Under the pieces are notes generated by a model, which saw nothing but the letters and a program-made list of their open reading frames with translations, had not been told where the DNA came from and did not search any database. Positions 36,201-51,200 of a stretch of 64,000 nt of DNA are shown here, in pieces (position 1 is the first letter of the stretch; each line of letters opens with the position of its first letter). Position numbers and translations under genes: made by a program. The stretch is from Agelaius tricolor. Lineage: Eukaryota > Chordata > Aves > Passeriformes > Icteridae. Location: assembly GCA_023055355.1 (NCBI GenBank), contig JALJCS010000024.1:10245501-10309500 (forward strand), written 5' to 3'.

Positions 36201-39200
36201 TATTTCTTCTGAAGGTTAATGAGTTTTTCAGATTTTCAAACTTAAAAGAAACTGCTTCAATTTATATTTTTCAAATATGAAAACAGCAGGACACAGATTT
36301 TCCTTATTGTCTTCCATGTGGAGATTGAAGGTTTGTATGATGCAAATCAAAATTAGAGGGGTACAGAATTTTACCTCTCAGCTAATTACACAGCAACAGC
36401 ATGGAGCACAGAGCTGCAAAGTGTTTGGTGGGTTCAAGCCATATGTGCAGCAGCAGTGGGTTGGGCAGAGCTATCACTGACACCTGTTGGGAGGGTTGAC
36501 TGAAGTTGAAATATGAAATGTGGTGTTGCTCTACATAAATATCCAATGCATATAGTTAAATAACCAACAAAACTTAATAGATCAACACTAAAAACCAGTC
36601 ACAAACAGATGTGAGAGTGACCTATGGGAACATCATGTCTAAAAATCCCTTGAACTTTCTTTTGTCTTCATGACCTACAGTAGCCAGATAATCTGGGAGG
36701 ATTGGGAATGGATGCTGATCTTCTTATGGACAGAGAGAGAAAAAAATAATGAAAAATTATGACAGTATAGAAGAACTTGATTTGTGTGGTAGGAGTAAGA
36801 ATTTCTCCTAATGCTCCAGTAAAAACTTGTCAAGTGCATATTACAATCCCCAGCAGAATTAGTAGGAGCTTCTCTTACCCTGAAGCAGTAGCTTTGCAGA
36901 AGTCCTTTATATGTGCTGGCATCCTTTACTTCATGCATTAGTATTTTCATATAAATAAATTGCTAAATAAGCTTGCTAGGCCACTTAATAAAGTATAAGG
37001 GATTAAGATGTCTGCCTAAACTACAACAGGCATACTCAGGCACATCCTATGTCAGCAATGTGCACATTTTTGACAGAGAATATTTTTCTTTCTCATTGGA
37101 GCTTGAACTTTTTTTGTTGTTGGGGTTTTTTTTGTTTTTTTTGTAGTTTAGGTCTGCAGTGGCCACTTCTAATGCCAAATATCACAGCATATGAGACCCC
37201 TGGAGATAACCCACCTGGACACTGTACCTACCACTGCCTTCTGTAACTGCCACTGGTCCTCATCTTGGCACAGGGAGGATCCCTTCTGCAGGGTGTGCTG
37301 CTCTCTCAGCTCCTGAAGCGAGCTCTTCTTTCTGGCCAGCCGCATGCGCGCCAGGGCCGCCAGTCCCGCTCTCCGCAAGGCGAACCTGCTGAGCACTGAG
37401 CACAGCAGGAGCTGGTGCTTTTGCAAGATATAGCTAACAGACCTGTAGAAAGGACCATTAAAAATCCATCAGTGAAGCTGCTGGCACACCTGTGTTCAGC
37501 AAAGCCATTCCTTAAAGGTGAGAAGTTATTCTTCACTCTGTGAAATGTCTTTTTGTACAAAGCATGCCTTGGAAAGCTGCTTAGGTGTAGAGAATGGGTA
37601 CTGCTGTGTTACACTTCTAGTTCTGTCACACTGAAATTAAATTAAAATGAAAACAGAAATAAAATAGCTAAATAACCATCTCCATGTTGCTTTATCTTGC
37701 AGAAAATGCAACTCCACTGTGACACAGGGAGTGCAGAGAAAGGCTGGTTCAAGACTAGAAACCACTCACAAAGCACTCCAGTCTCAAATCACCTAAGACT
37801 ATTTTTTCTGATTTCCAGGAGTCACGATATGTTATATTTTAACATTTGCTTTTGATACCCTGATAAAAAACTGAACCAACTGCCTCTGTCTGAAGGTGCT
37901 AATAATCCCTCAACACTTCTTTCCACAATGTAATGTACACTCAAGTTTTTATCTGGGCATGCAGCAGTGAAGTTTTACCCCACTGCTCACAGATGAAACT
38001 GTGCTTACTCATCACTGAGGCATCCTAGTCTGCTCACGACACCTTGAATTATCTTCTCTTGTTTCTCAGACAGGTGCTTTTGCATCACAGCAGAGAGAGC
38101 ATATTCTGTTATCCAGAGCTAAAAGCAGAGAAAAGAATTATGAATATAAGATACTCTGATTTCAGCCAGTCACTGCATAAAGAAACAATGGTTTATTTTG
38201 CTAGAAAAATCATCCCTTGCGTTTAAAAACAAACTCATGCTGAATTAAAATTATTCTACTATTTTTTTCAATTATCAAAATCTTAAACAAAACACACTGA
38301 AAAGAAAAGCTTTGCAATAGTTTAGATCAGCCCTGAACTGTGATTCCTACAGATGTTTTGGTTTCAGCAACAGAGAACAAGGAAAAAAAAAAACAATATG
38401 GCACAAAATACTGCATTGACTCTAATCAGCAGTAGGCTTTTTATTTCTTTTTTTCTTTTCCCTATTAGAGAATATGGTTTTTATTTTCACTGAACAAAAT
38501 ACAGGTATCATCTTCCATCACACTTCTGTCACAGTAAACAGTGCTAATAATTGGAAATGAAGATTAAGTGATTAGATAAGTATATGGACTGCAAGTTTAC
38601 TGCTCCTTCAGAGTGATATTTAGATTGAAGAATTTAATCTTTAAATGAATTTTGATGGATTTGCCATTAGACTGTAAACTTTTGAAGATATGGAGTTAAG
38701 ATTTTGTTTAGTATGTTGCCATTATTTAAGGAATAGTAAGTCATAAAGCTTATGGAATAGTAAGGCTTAGGAATAGTAAGTCACAAGGCTCCAACTCTTA
38801 CTGTAAGATGAAGAGCATAATTTAGGCTACTGACAGATGAATAAAAGTAGGTTACCTGCTGATGTATTCAGAGACCTAAATTAAATATAATATCCAGGAT
38901 GTCTGACAGTTTCACTTTGTGTTCCAGTGTCATTCACAACATGAGGGACTAAATTTTCAATTATGGCAGACAGGAAGGTTTCACTAGATCAGTATGCCCA
39001 GCAAAGGATTAGATGCTGTCCTGGCTGCAGGAGGGGGTGAAGCTTGGAGCAGTGTGGGCACATCCAAGCTGTTATTCTATCCCACCCACATCATACACGT
39101 GGGACTGGTTTTGGGGTGAAAATGAGCACACTCTTCAGAAGTGGACACCATTTTGCCTCTCTCTCCAGAAGGAAGGCTTCAGCATCAGTCCCTGCAGATC

Positions 39201-42200
39201 CAGCCCCCACTGCAACCCTGCTCCCCCTCCTGTTTTCTCCAGAATGCAGCTCCAGGACTTGGTGCTGAAAGGACAGCGGCAACAGCACTCATAACTACTG
39301 GATATATACCTGAGTATTACACAAAATATCAGCAAATTGTACAACTGATACATCTGGAATGGCTATTTGTGTAATTTTTTTTAATACAGAGAGAGAGAGA
39401 GGCCAGTGGATCCTGATAATATTTGGTGTGTTTTCTGCATCTAAACATAACAACCATTTTACCTAGAAGTTCTCAGAGGTACTATTCAGTATAACAGCAT
39501 AACAGCAGGGCTGAACTGACAGAGCCTGTGCAGAGGCTGCCACGGGGGAAGGATTGGTGGGATTGAACCCTAGTCCAGTTGAGTGGAGCCCCACTGTCAA
39601 CAGCTGAGCTGAGGCTGGGCCAGCTGAGCTGAACTGAGCTGAGCTGAGCTGAAAGGAGGTGGCAGAATGGTTGGAAAAGTGGCAGTGACCTGCAGGACCA
39701 GCACAGTGGGGCAGGAGAAACAGCGGCACAGACACCTGTGCAGAAGTGAGCCCAGCAGCACAGCCTGACTCAGGGGATTTATTTGTCACTGGCTATCATG
39801 GGGGGTGTGGGAAATGTTAGCCATGGGAGTTCCCTTGCCATACTGCCCTTGTTCCTGATGGTCACATAGGTAGTGAGTGGGAATGGTCTCCATATCACCT
39901 TTGTCTGGGGAACCAAGTGGACACAACCTACAGGGAGCATCTGCCATCTGTTTGTTTTTTCCCAGTGATGAACTCCTTTTTGCTGGGTAAAACACCTTCT
40001 CTTTTTGTATGCCTTTGCTATTAATATTGGTGTTATTATTGTGAATTTCTTACTCCATGGCTTTGTGCTTTCAGTAAAGTGTTATCTCAACCCATACTCT
40101 CTGCTTTTGCCACTCCCTTACTGGAACAGGCAGAGGAGGGGGAATGGTTCATTTGTAGTTTAGTTTCCATCTGGTGCTAAAGCCAGCACAAATGTATAAT
40201 TGTACAATTGTTAGCTTTAGAAATTAGGAGTGCTACTGGGCATCTCTGCTGGATATGAGTTTTTTCATTGGGAAGCAGTGATCTGTGCAGGAGAGAGGCT
40301 TTCTCTGTGAGCACAGAATGAACTCCCCTGGGAAGTGCAGAGAACATCAGAAACTTTGTTTTGGCTTCAAAATAAAAATGTATTTCTTTCATGGCTAGTG
40401 CCTTCCCTGTGGAATACACAGTGATACATCTAACTGACCTCTCTCCATGTAGAAAACCTTACCAAAACACATGTTCCTGAGCAGGATCCTGACAAGGATG
40501 GGAGGGCAGGCAGTCAACAACAAGTGACAGATGGGAAGAGTGCAGCTGAGCATGAGAAGCACGGTCCCAAAGACTGCATGGCACTGGAGACTCACCAGGC
40601 TGCTCTTGGCAAGAGCCTCAGATGTACCTGTGTAGCCAGATCTCAACTGATCTGAGGCTAGGTGAGTCTGATAATCACAGAGAACAGCTGAGCACACTGT
40701 CTTCTCTGACTGCATGCTGCAAGCATCAAATTAAGGTCTATCAGGTCTTCAGGTATCGCCATGACAGATGGCAAAGACTTGCTTGAAGTAATAATTATTA
40801 TCAGCATTTCCCTTTAGCAGCTCTGTGGATTTAGCTCCTAGGGTTTCACACCTCTCTGCACATGCCTTGTAGATCCATCACATTGTGTACTTTAATGTCT
40901 CTTTCAGCAGTTCAAAGAAAGTCTGAAAATGACCTTTTACTTTCCAGAGGTAATTTTATTTCCAATGAGAGGCTGGCTGTGGTTCAGCTGTGGGTTTCCA
41001 TAATTTCTGGAGACCTGATTATTTACTGAAAAGTTGCTCTTGAAGGGCAAGTGAAACAGCATGAGAGTATATATCACCAAGAGACAGAATACCTTCAGGA
41101 GATGATACCTGAATTGCAGTTGGAATAGTAAATGATGTAACACTGCAGCCAAGAACCCAAAATACAGCACCTCATTTGCTATCAGTATATCCTACCCAAA
41201 AGTATATCCTATCCAAAAGTATATCCTATCACTGTCAGTGATAACAATGACAGTGCTTCTTGTAGTTGTTCTTTACTTCTGTTTACAAAGAAACAGCCTA
41301 GTTCTGTAGTAGTGAGGAGTTCCTTATAAAGAATCACCTTATCCATTAAGAGTGCATTTAAGGTAGTCCATATGCAGAATTTATAAAATTACTCTGGACC
41401 TCCTTGAGATCAATGGGAAACTGAGAATACAGCAGAAACTCCTCCAGCAGACAGTTAATAAACTGAACACTAAAAGTACCTCGGTCATGTAAGTAGTAAG
41501 AGAACAAGAGGAAAGGAGGGGGAATCATTACACATTCATGATGAGAGGATAAATAAGGAAGATGATTAAGATAGAAAGAATCAGCTGGAATAAATAGGAC
41601 ATTGTATGTTTAATTGGAAACAACACCTAGGCAGCTCACTGGGATGGGCTAACAGAGCTGGGTATTTTCCACCTCCAAAATACAGGAACATCTCACAGAG
41701 AGGCAGAAACGTGACAGCAAAGATTCTCTGGGAATGCTGAGGCTGCTGGCATGTGGTTTAAAACCAGTAAAACAGAAATCTTTTCAAAACTTCTTCAGGC
41801 CTGGTGTCAAGATCAGGCTTTGTGCTTGCACCCATACTCCACTGTTGAGTCAAGTCACCAGGCACATCTCCAAGATTTGTTGTTCCTGGGAACAGCCTCA
41901 CTTTGCTCAGAGATAGGTTGAGTGGATGGGACAAACTCATGCTGCTGCACAAACTGAGGGGCTGGAATGGAGCTCAGGCTCTCTGATCCCTGCATTCAAC
42001 CAGGAAAAACAGTGACAAAAGTATGGTAAATGAGGGAGTAAAGCTCTAAGGAATGTCTGGCGTCTTGAAGCGTTATTCCAATTGCTATGAAAAAATTAAC
42101 CAGAGAAAGTGATAAAATGCCCACCCTGTCAAAACTGGTAAGCAGGTGCTAGTTCAGCTTTCTGGGTAACAAGCAAGGATGTGGGAATGGATGGTAATCT

Positions 42201-45200
42201 CATCCCATTTTTATTCTGTAGGCTTCCAAATATTTTGCTTCTCGGTCACAGGTGCATTACAAGATCTTCTGAAGCACTGCCGAAGTTAAGTATTACACTC
42301 TGGCAGTAAAGGTGAGGAATATGCCTCTCCTTTCTGTTGTGACATCTTTAGCACAGATTATTCAGGGAATAAAAGTAAAGTGATTTCTCTGTCTCTGCCT
42401 GTAGATGGGGTGCAATGCACACTGACTGCCAAGTGAGTCTCAGCCTGGTGCAGGAGGCTGCTCCCTGGAACTGCTCTCTACAGAAATCATGAATTAGGGA
42501 CTATGTGGGAAAATGCTCAAAATTTATTTTCATTAGTCATTTATTCTCATGTGCCTCACTCATATCCTCAAGCCTACAAGGCAAAGTTATATATGATACT
42601 GATTTTTTTCTTTTCAGTTGTAAAAGTGTTTCTTTTCACCCAAAGGACATCATATTCCAGACACGTATAAATGCTAGGAAAGATCATCTAAAAAAAGGTG
42701 GTTCAAGTAAAAGGGAAAAATGTCTTTTAGAGACACTTTGAAAAGCACACATAAATTCCCTGGTGAAAAGTCTTCTGGTGTGAAGACTTCCCAGACCTGT
42801 AAAGCAGGTGACTGTAACTCCCAGCACAGCACATTTATCAGGAGGCAAATGAAAGACAAATCTCCTGCTGCAAAATGCCTGACAACTTAAAAGGCCTGAC
42901 AATATGACTGTGGATTTATGGATCTTTTGTCAAACCCAGAACTCTAACATCTATGGGCTCTCCCAAATGACATAATCATCTGGCACAAGTGTCCAATGTC
43001 TCTTCTTAAGGTGGAAACCAAGTGCTCCTTTTTGTAGGATGCAAGTGTCAGCTTATTGCTTAAATGTTCATGCTGCTGTTTTATAGTAGGAAAGGGACAA
43101 GAAATAAATGCACATTGCATTTGAACACAATATAATGCATTGTTATATTTCAGATTCATGAAAATTCGCCCGCCTAGCTTTGGTGGAATAGCTCTCTCCC
43201 TGCATGCTCTCTTTGGAGATAGAGCAGATTTTATTCCAGTTCAAATCCTTTCCAAAAAGCCACAAGCATTAAGTTAAAAAAGGCACTTAGGCTCCTGCAC
43301 AGAATATTGTCTTGAGGGATCATAAGATGAATTTCTCACAATGAGAAACTCTTATCTCTTCTTGGAATTTATCCTGCAGATTCACTTGTCCTTAGGACAG
43401 CTCTGTCTGCCACTCAGGAAATTTTTGTGTTGAATAAAGCCCAGCTGCAGTGCTGATGACTCAGAGACCAATGGGAGAGTTCTGTCACTGCTAAGTTAAT
43501 TCCTCTATAGCTCTATATCTCAGTAATTACTGTTAATGATGTCAGCAAACCCTTTATTATTTTATTTTAATTTTTTTTCCAGCTAGGAAGTCATCTCCTT
43601 TACATTATGCATGCTAGGGTACACAAACCGAGGGAAAATCGATTTAATAATTTAAATAAACTATGCTTGGTCATGACCAGCACACCTGAATTGACATACA
43701 ATGAATCCATCACACAGTGCTGTCCAAAGACCTATTATCTAGCAGCTGAGTGCTGGAGATGAACTAATCCTTTAAATCCTTTGAGAAAAATTCCCAGGGT
43801 ATGGTTTCTCCACTCAACAGTGTGCCCAATGATAGCAACAGGGGAATGTACAAACAGCATTTTTGGACCAAAACATCAGACTTGAGATGTCTCCCCTTTG
43901 TGGGGAGTCTCTTGCCTGTTAAACACATCTTCTCCAGCCCTGAACAATGGCTGAGGTTCAATGGGACAGTGGAAGGCACACAGCAGAGGTGCCCTAATGT
44001 GCTCTCTGACATGACATTATTCACAAGTTGCACACCAAACCTAACCTCCTGTTTCTCTGTGTTTTCCTGTGACAGTGAGTCCACCACATTGCTGAGGGCT
44101 CTGTGTGCTACAAGATGTGCTTGTAGTTCACCTACCAGAGCAGGCTGCTCAGGCCATGCACATACAAGGACAGGCAATTTGTGCACCCTTGATGAATGTG
44201 AAAATCAACAGCAAGGTTTGAACTTGACAAGCCAGGTATTCTAATCTAATCCTTGATAAAAAGGGGCAAAATAATAAAAAAAAAAAAAATTGAGGTCAGA
44301 CATTGTTTCATTAATCACCGAAGGTACAGGTATGACAAAATCAAACAGTAAATGCCAACCAACAGTCCTGGAAAATGCAAATGTAACTGAGCATGTAAGC
44401 AGATCCACAGGCATCAGTGGTTGCTCCCAAGCACAATTTAGTTTAGTTTGCTCAATAGCCCTGTGACGCCAAACCAGAAAAACAGAATTGTTTTTCAAAA
44501 CAGGTCAGTTACAATAATGGAAAAATAAAAAGATTAGCAAGGTGCATGTTGCATAACTCCAGATTAAGGAAAATATAAAAGAAAAAAAGAAAATGTCTCA
44601 ATGTTTTCAATGAAAAATTTTACTTTTGTATTGCCAATGGTGTTCTAAACCCACTGGTTAGCAAACAACCCCACCAGATTTAATAGGGAGCCCACAGTTT
44701 CCTGAATCACAGTGTTTTACAGGAGAATCCTGAATGTGAGTGGGTGAAAAAGTTGAACACCTTAATGCAGTTTGCAATAATTAGGGACTTGCTCAGTACC
44801 TCATTAACAATGTACTGGATTGGCTAGGCACTTTGCAGAAGGAGGGCAAGGTAAAGTATGATTCTGCCAGTGTTAAAGAAATCTGCCAACCTTTTATTTA
44901 AGAACGTCCAATTACTCTGTACATTGCAGCACACAATTTTAGGAAAGGACACACTTTTGAATAGAGAAGGTCTTTCTTTGACAAAGCTGTGTTAGAAGCA
45001 GTGTTAACAGAGACACAGCACTGCATGAATAACCTGAAGGCATATTTGAGCCCCAGTCTGATGCTAAAGACACCTGCCTCACCTTACTCTTGTTTTCTCC
45101 TCGGGTGTCAATTCCCCCTATGGTGGGCACACACACAGAGCAGGAAAGCTGGATGTGTGTTTTTCCACCTTTGCAGAGTAGAGTAAGTTTATAAAAGTAC

Positions 45201-48200
45201 ATATCATGTTTCCAGTTATTACAGTATTAATACATAAAAATTAGTAAGAAATATTTATCATTGCAAGGCTTCCTTGCCTGTAAACTGCATTTATATGTAC
45301 CCTCTCCAAACAGACCTGGTGAAGGTTTTTTTGTAGTGTTTCTGTAGATGCCAAGAGCTGAGGACATCAGAGAGCAGCCTTGCCAGAAAGTGTTTATGTG
45401 CTGACAAAGCTGTCAAACACTGTGGACAGATGTTCAGTAATTACTCTCTGACTCCTCTATGCAAGCCTACATGCACAGCATACATATTCACTCCATGCTG
45501 CAGATAAAACTGCTTCTCCTCAGCCTAGAGTTGTGTCTGGACCAGGCTAAATAATTATAGACTAAACACTTCCACAGAGAAGTATCTTGATCATTTTTTC
45601 CTGTATCCCATTTTTAAGACACTGAGATCCAAAGCATAATATGGATCTTACTTCTTTTTCTTGCAGTAGCTGTTCCTGGAAAAGCTTCCAGCGTCTCTGG
45701 CGGTGGTTCTCCCATTTCTCCAGCTGAGGGACCAAATTCTCCTGCCATTCCTCCTTCAGAAGCTCACATTCTCTTACAGAGAGGCTGGTCACCACAGGCA
45801 GGGTCTGAAGAAACAGCTCTGTCACCAACTCTGCTAAAGCATGGGAAGCCTTAGAGTACAGCTCCTAAGAGAGGCACAGAGAGGGACAGAGAGAAACATG
45901 TGACAAAGTGAATCCTCAGCCCTTTGGAGCTGTTCCCCTGCATGTTCCACAATAGATGCCAGTGAGAGAACCATGTGAATACACTGGGCTGGTGTCCAAA
46001 TCCTAGAGCTAAAATCCAATGCCACTAAGGCTTGAGTTAAAAGGACCAGGTTTTGTAGATGGAACAACAAAATGTTTTGGTTCAAGCTACACAAGGCATT
46101 TAAAATGCAACAGTGGCAAGAGCACATGAGACCCTGTGCCCTAACTGTTGCTCACATGTGACTGCAGTAGAAAAGAATATCTTCTTTACTGGCTATGGTG
46201 GTGTGTTATAAAAACACCTATTTTGAAAGTGGCTGTGGAAACAATCTGGTGTAGCACAACACCTTGTAGGCACATTTTCTCAGGTGCTGATATGAAATGA
46301 ATGAAGAGGGAAGAGTTATAAAGGATAGTATGGATTGAGCTAGACAAAAGTGACATTAGTCATGTCAGTAGTTGGTATTTCAAAATATGACACTCTTCAA
46401 TGCCTGAAGAACAGAATTATTCAAATTCATCCTGGTGCAGAATAGTTTCAAGCCTAGGAAAACAAACATCTTCTGGTGGTTTTAATGAAACTAGTCCCAT
46501 ACGAACAGTTTTAAGTTGCTGAGGCTGTTTCACTCACAAGAAGTTTTGTGGTGATTTAGTCAGACGGCATCCAAGCTAAAAACTCAGCTGTAGTTTCACT
46601 GTCAAATACACAGTGGGGACAGGAGCTGTGCTGGCAAACTGGGTGCCATTTGAAATTATTTCTGGGCAGGAGTGAGGACAGGTAGCTTTCCCAGCTGAAA
46701 AGGGAACAAAACCACACTGGAAAGTCACATGGACACTGCAGTATTTCTGCAGGATGATGAGCTATTTCTGTGTGAGCTCTGCATGATCCTACCAGTCCAA
46801 GAAGCTTTACTGCCTAGCTGGGCTTGCTTTCATTGCAAACCAGTGTTAACCCTCTTGGAAACACGTATCTTTCTTTCTTTTCTTTAAAATACTGATCATA
46901 TTTTTAAAACTCTCTGAAGGCGTCCTGTTAAAAGAACAAGTCAGGTCTTCTAGATGCTGCCTTCTTTTAAATACAGGTTGAATTACAGTTTCTTAGATGA
47001 TCAAAATATAGAACCTCTCAACAGAAACACAGTGATATTTATCTAGATGTGAAATATGCTTGTCTGCAGCTCACAGAAAACAGAAGTTCCAGTGGAATTT
47101 TTTTGGGGGGAGGGCATATACTGCTATAATGTACTGTTGTGTAAGAGTCCATTCCAATTGCTAGATATTGCATTATAAAATACAAAATACTAAAAAATAA
47201 TAATAAAAAAGTGCAAAGACAAGAACTCAAGAAATAAAGACCAGAACTTAGGTTGAATATGAAATACAGTTCTGTGCCCCCATAATGATACATTTGGGGT
47301 TCATGTAATGTTTTCACAGCACCTTTATCTGTTCCATGTTTGGCTTTATAAATATCGTTTGAACTGATTGATTTCTGAAAAATATCTTAATATTTCTCAT
47401 TTATTATAAAATATACAAGCTGTGCACTGAGTACTAAATTATTATTTTCCTCCTATGATCCCTCTAGGATGCTAATCACCATATTAATTAGCTGTTTCAC
47501 AAACAATAAATAGCTTAACAGCTCCCTGCAGTAACCTCTTCTTATGGATAAAACTGAGGCACAACACTAAAAAACATGTTCACTACACCTCTGAAATGAG
47601 CTGTCTCAGCTCTTTCCACTCTCTTACCTGTTTAAAGAAGGCAGGATTTTCAGAATCCAGATCCCACTGGCTTTCTTTAATCTCAAATTATTCTAAATTC
47701 TTGCAAATTGGACTACAGCTTTTTGAAAATGATTACTGGATGTAAGTATGAGAATTAGTAGTCAAAGACCCAACATAATATCTAACTTCTGATAATACTT
47801 TTGCCATTTCTAGTGATTGCTCACAATCTAGACATGACAGTATCATTAGGGGAACATTTGCTACACAGGTGTATCCTGTGCTGAAGGATTATTGCCCCTA
47901 CTCCTTAATTATTATATTACAAGTTCTTGTTATAACAAGAGGCATGATTTATACCATCCTAATAATCTGTGTAGTTGTGGGCCTGGCTTAGCTTGGAAAA
48001 AGCAATGCCAAATGATTTGCTTGAATTCTCTGCTGTTATTTTAAAATCCAAGACTCCAAGTTCTCAGGTTTAACATAAACTCAAAGAAACTGCACTTCTA
48101 ATCTATATATCTCATACAACATTTAAAGAATAATGGCTCTATCTTTGTAATCTCTCCTGTGAGCTTTACCAGCCTTTCAGGACACATTAATTCTCCTGCC

Positions 48201-51200
48201 TTTACTGGGTGTTCACTGATATAAGAATTTCTATTGGGTCTGAAATAGTTCAGAAGGAGTCTAGAGGAGTCCATGGAATTTTACTGCAGTAGATCAAAAG
48301 ATCTCAGGCAGGGTGTTAAGGAATTCTATTCTTTAACAGTGGCATCTAAATCCCTTTTAAACACATTTTGCTGTGGAACTGATAGCATTTCCTTGGCACA
48401 CTCACAGCCCTGTTACTATTATTCTTTGCTATGGAATATTTTGCACAGAACAAAAATATGGTATTTTGTTCCTTGTTGTCAATGACATTTTGTTCTGCCT
48501 GTACCCCCTGCACCTTCAAATTACACTGTATGCTTACCTTTGGCACTATCACAGTGGGGACAGGTACTGAAGAAAAATGTGGTTAGGTCTTGTTCCCACA
48601 GAATTATTTATGTATATCACTTCACTAATGTGACAATCACATGGACATCAGAGCCCAGGCAGCCTTTGCATGCTGTACCCAGAGGCCACACCACAGGGAA
48701 AACACAGTGGCCATGCTGTTTAATGCAGCACTTAAAAATGTGGCAAAATGGCCTTTAAAACTTTGGGAGGGAAATACTAAGTCTACATTTAGGAAAGATT
48801 GTAGATGTGATTGAATTCTACCCAGTGACTCAAGCTAACAAAATAGTGCAAAACTATCTGTACTCTAAGGAATGTACTTGGTTTCAAACTGCAATAAAGT
48901 CTGTCTGTGAGTAGGGATGGCACATGATGTATTAGGAAAGTTATTTTTCACAGGAAAGAAATAAAAAAGAAAAGGAAAATCAGTAGTGCTTCCAGGATCT
49001 TATTTTTGGACTAGAGCCTCTACAAATATTTTTTACAAGCTTCCTGATATGCCATCTCTTGTTTTTAGAGTTTTGACTTGATGAAATTTATTCAAATTGA
49101 TTCTATTAATAGAATAGCTGATTGCAGTATTGAATGAACCTGTTTGTAGTACCTGGCAGTCAATCTCAAAGCTTTTCAAAAAAATCCCCAGAGAAATACA
49201 TCAAGCATAAAGAAATACCATGGGGTACACATGGAAATAAAATGGGCTTAGATTAAAATGCTGAGTGCATCTGAATTTTAAACAAGGCAGTAAATATATA
49301 ATTTTGTCAAAATACAGGGGAGATAAATAGCTTATCAGATTTCACTCAAAGAACAATATTAATTCTCCCCCATAAACCTAAAAGATTAAAAGGTTCCTAC
49401 ATATAGATGAGTGAATAGTGAAATTGTGAAGCAAGAAAAGGCTGGTTAGAAAGGCTGGTTGCAGTTTATTTTACATGCCAGCCACTGAAAAGTATATATT
49501 ATCTCAAAGAGGCAACTGCACAACTACTTGTTAACTTGTGATAGAACATTTTACTGAAGGAACTAAGTATCTGATCAAAGCTGTGGAATACTGTTGCATG
49601 TACCTCCAGCAGCTCAGTGGCTAGGACACTTGGTTAGGAGGTAAGAGATTCATCTCCCAAACCATATTGTACCTTACAAAGGACAGAGATTCAAACTCAC
49701 ATCATATATCCCATAAATACATCAAAAATTCTGGGACACTGGACACACACACCACTGGCCACTACAAGATACTTCACATCCACTCAGAAGATACTGAGAT
49801 ACAGTACAGTCTCAGCAGATACACCACTCAAAACAGGGAAAAGCTGACTGCATGTACTTCTTTCTTCCATGTGAAGAATTCTGGAAGGTCAATTGGAAAA
49901 TGAAAACTCAACCTGCTTTCAAGCATCCTAACATCCAAAAAGCACAGTGACATTGAAGTCATCCTTAGCACAAGTTAATAAAAAAGCTCCACTGTTTGAT
50001 TTCCACACATTTAAAATGGAGGTCTATTGAAATATCAGTCTTGCCCCCTCACTGGTCTTTGATTTATTCAGGAGGCAGTTTCAATCTTCTCTTTTGGTAC
50101 TCCTTTTTTAGAAATATGCCTTTGTTGGTAAGGTTATGTCCCTCATGAGGTCTAACTATTAGCCAATTGTGAATCTGTATAGTGGTAAAATCCATTTTCT
50201 TATGCAGTAAGGCAAGAGGAAGACTTCAGAATGAAGGCTACCCCTACCAGATACCTTGTATCAGCTTTGACTGAAGCAACCAAAAGGAAACTAATAGTGC
50301 TCAAATCCAGAATTGGAATGGGCTCCCATGGCATGAGTTCACAGATTTAATCTATCAGATGATGCTGTATTTTTGGGGAAGTTACAGGGCAAAAATTTCA
50401 AAAGTGAGCTTTTGAGGTGGAGGTCTCTTGATAGGGATTTCCACCTGAGACAAACTGATTCCCCCTAAAAAAGATGCCAGCTCTTGGTACCCAAAAATGC
50501 AGTCCAGCATCCCTAACTATATCTCATGTTAACAAAATTACATAAGGAAAGTAATGAAAGAGTAAGTCTCTGGGAATCTCCGCTTTTTATCTTGTCAAAA
50601 ATATTTTTTCTCCCTTTTATTAACAACAGACAAAATCAAATCCTTTTCCTCAAACTCACATTTATGTCTACTCATTCAAAAGATGTCTACTGCCTTGCTC
50701 ACTGATAACACTCATGACTCAATAGCTTTTGGTCTAAATTTTTGTGCATTTTATTCCCAAGCCAAATTAAGGAACATTCTGGTGAATGGCTATCAGCAAA
50801 GGGGAATTATAAATGACAACAAATTTTGCTTTCATGGTTTTGAAATTAAGGCAGAAGAAAAAGACCTATCTTACCATGTACTATGTAATGTTAATTACTA
50901 GTACATTACTAGCTGTTAATTGATTTCCTTTGTGCAATCTGCATGTCTGTTTTCTTAATAATAGTGTTATCCCCCAACCTCTTCACTTCTCTTTTCCCTA
51001 CTGAAATACACAGGTCGTTCACACAACAACAACAACAACAAGAAAAAAGAGGGAAAATATTAAATGCTGGTAATTATCTGATATGTTAAACTTGAGACAG
51101 GTTTGACATACAGGGGCAGGGAGTGGGGTGGGTGGTGTGTTATTGCTGCCATGTAAAAGAAAATTATGGTTAAAACAGTACAAAATCTCTTGTATACAGG

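Larger units (their letters stand above)
38119..45651 (-). other. EVC large intron
   Basis: Contains short repeats at 38,730-38,790, 39,601-39,652 and 41,184-41,230 and an LTR-like block (about 39,500-40,190). Overlapping open frames at 43,764-44,244 have no similarity that I recognise. Confidence 0.6.

Noticed and set aside
43764..44244. Two opposed open frames of 140-147 codons in an EVC intron
   Set aside because: Composition and the mirror relation of the two frames suggest chance. No motif, splice support or known similarity.
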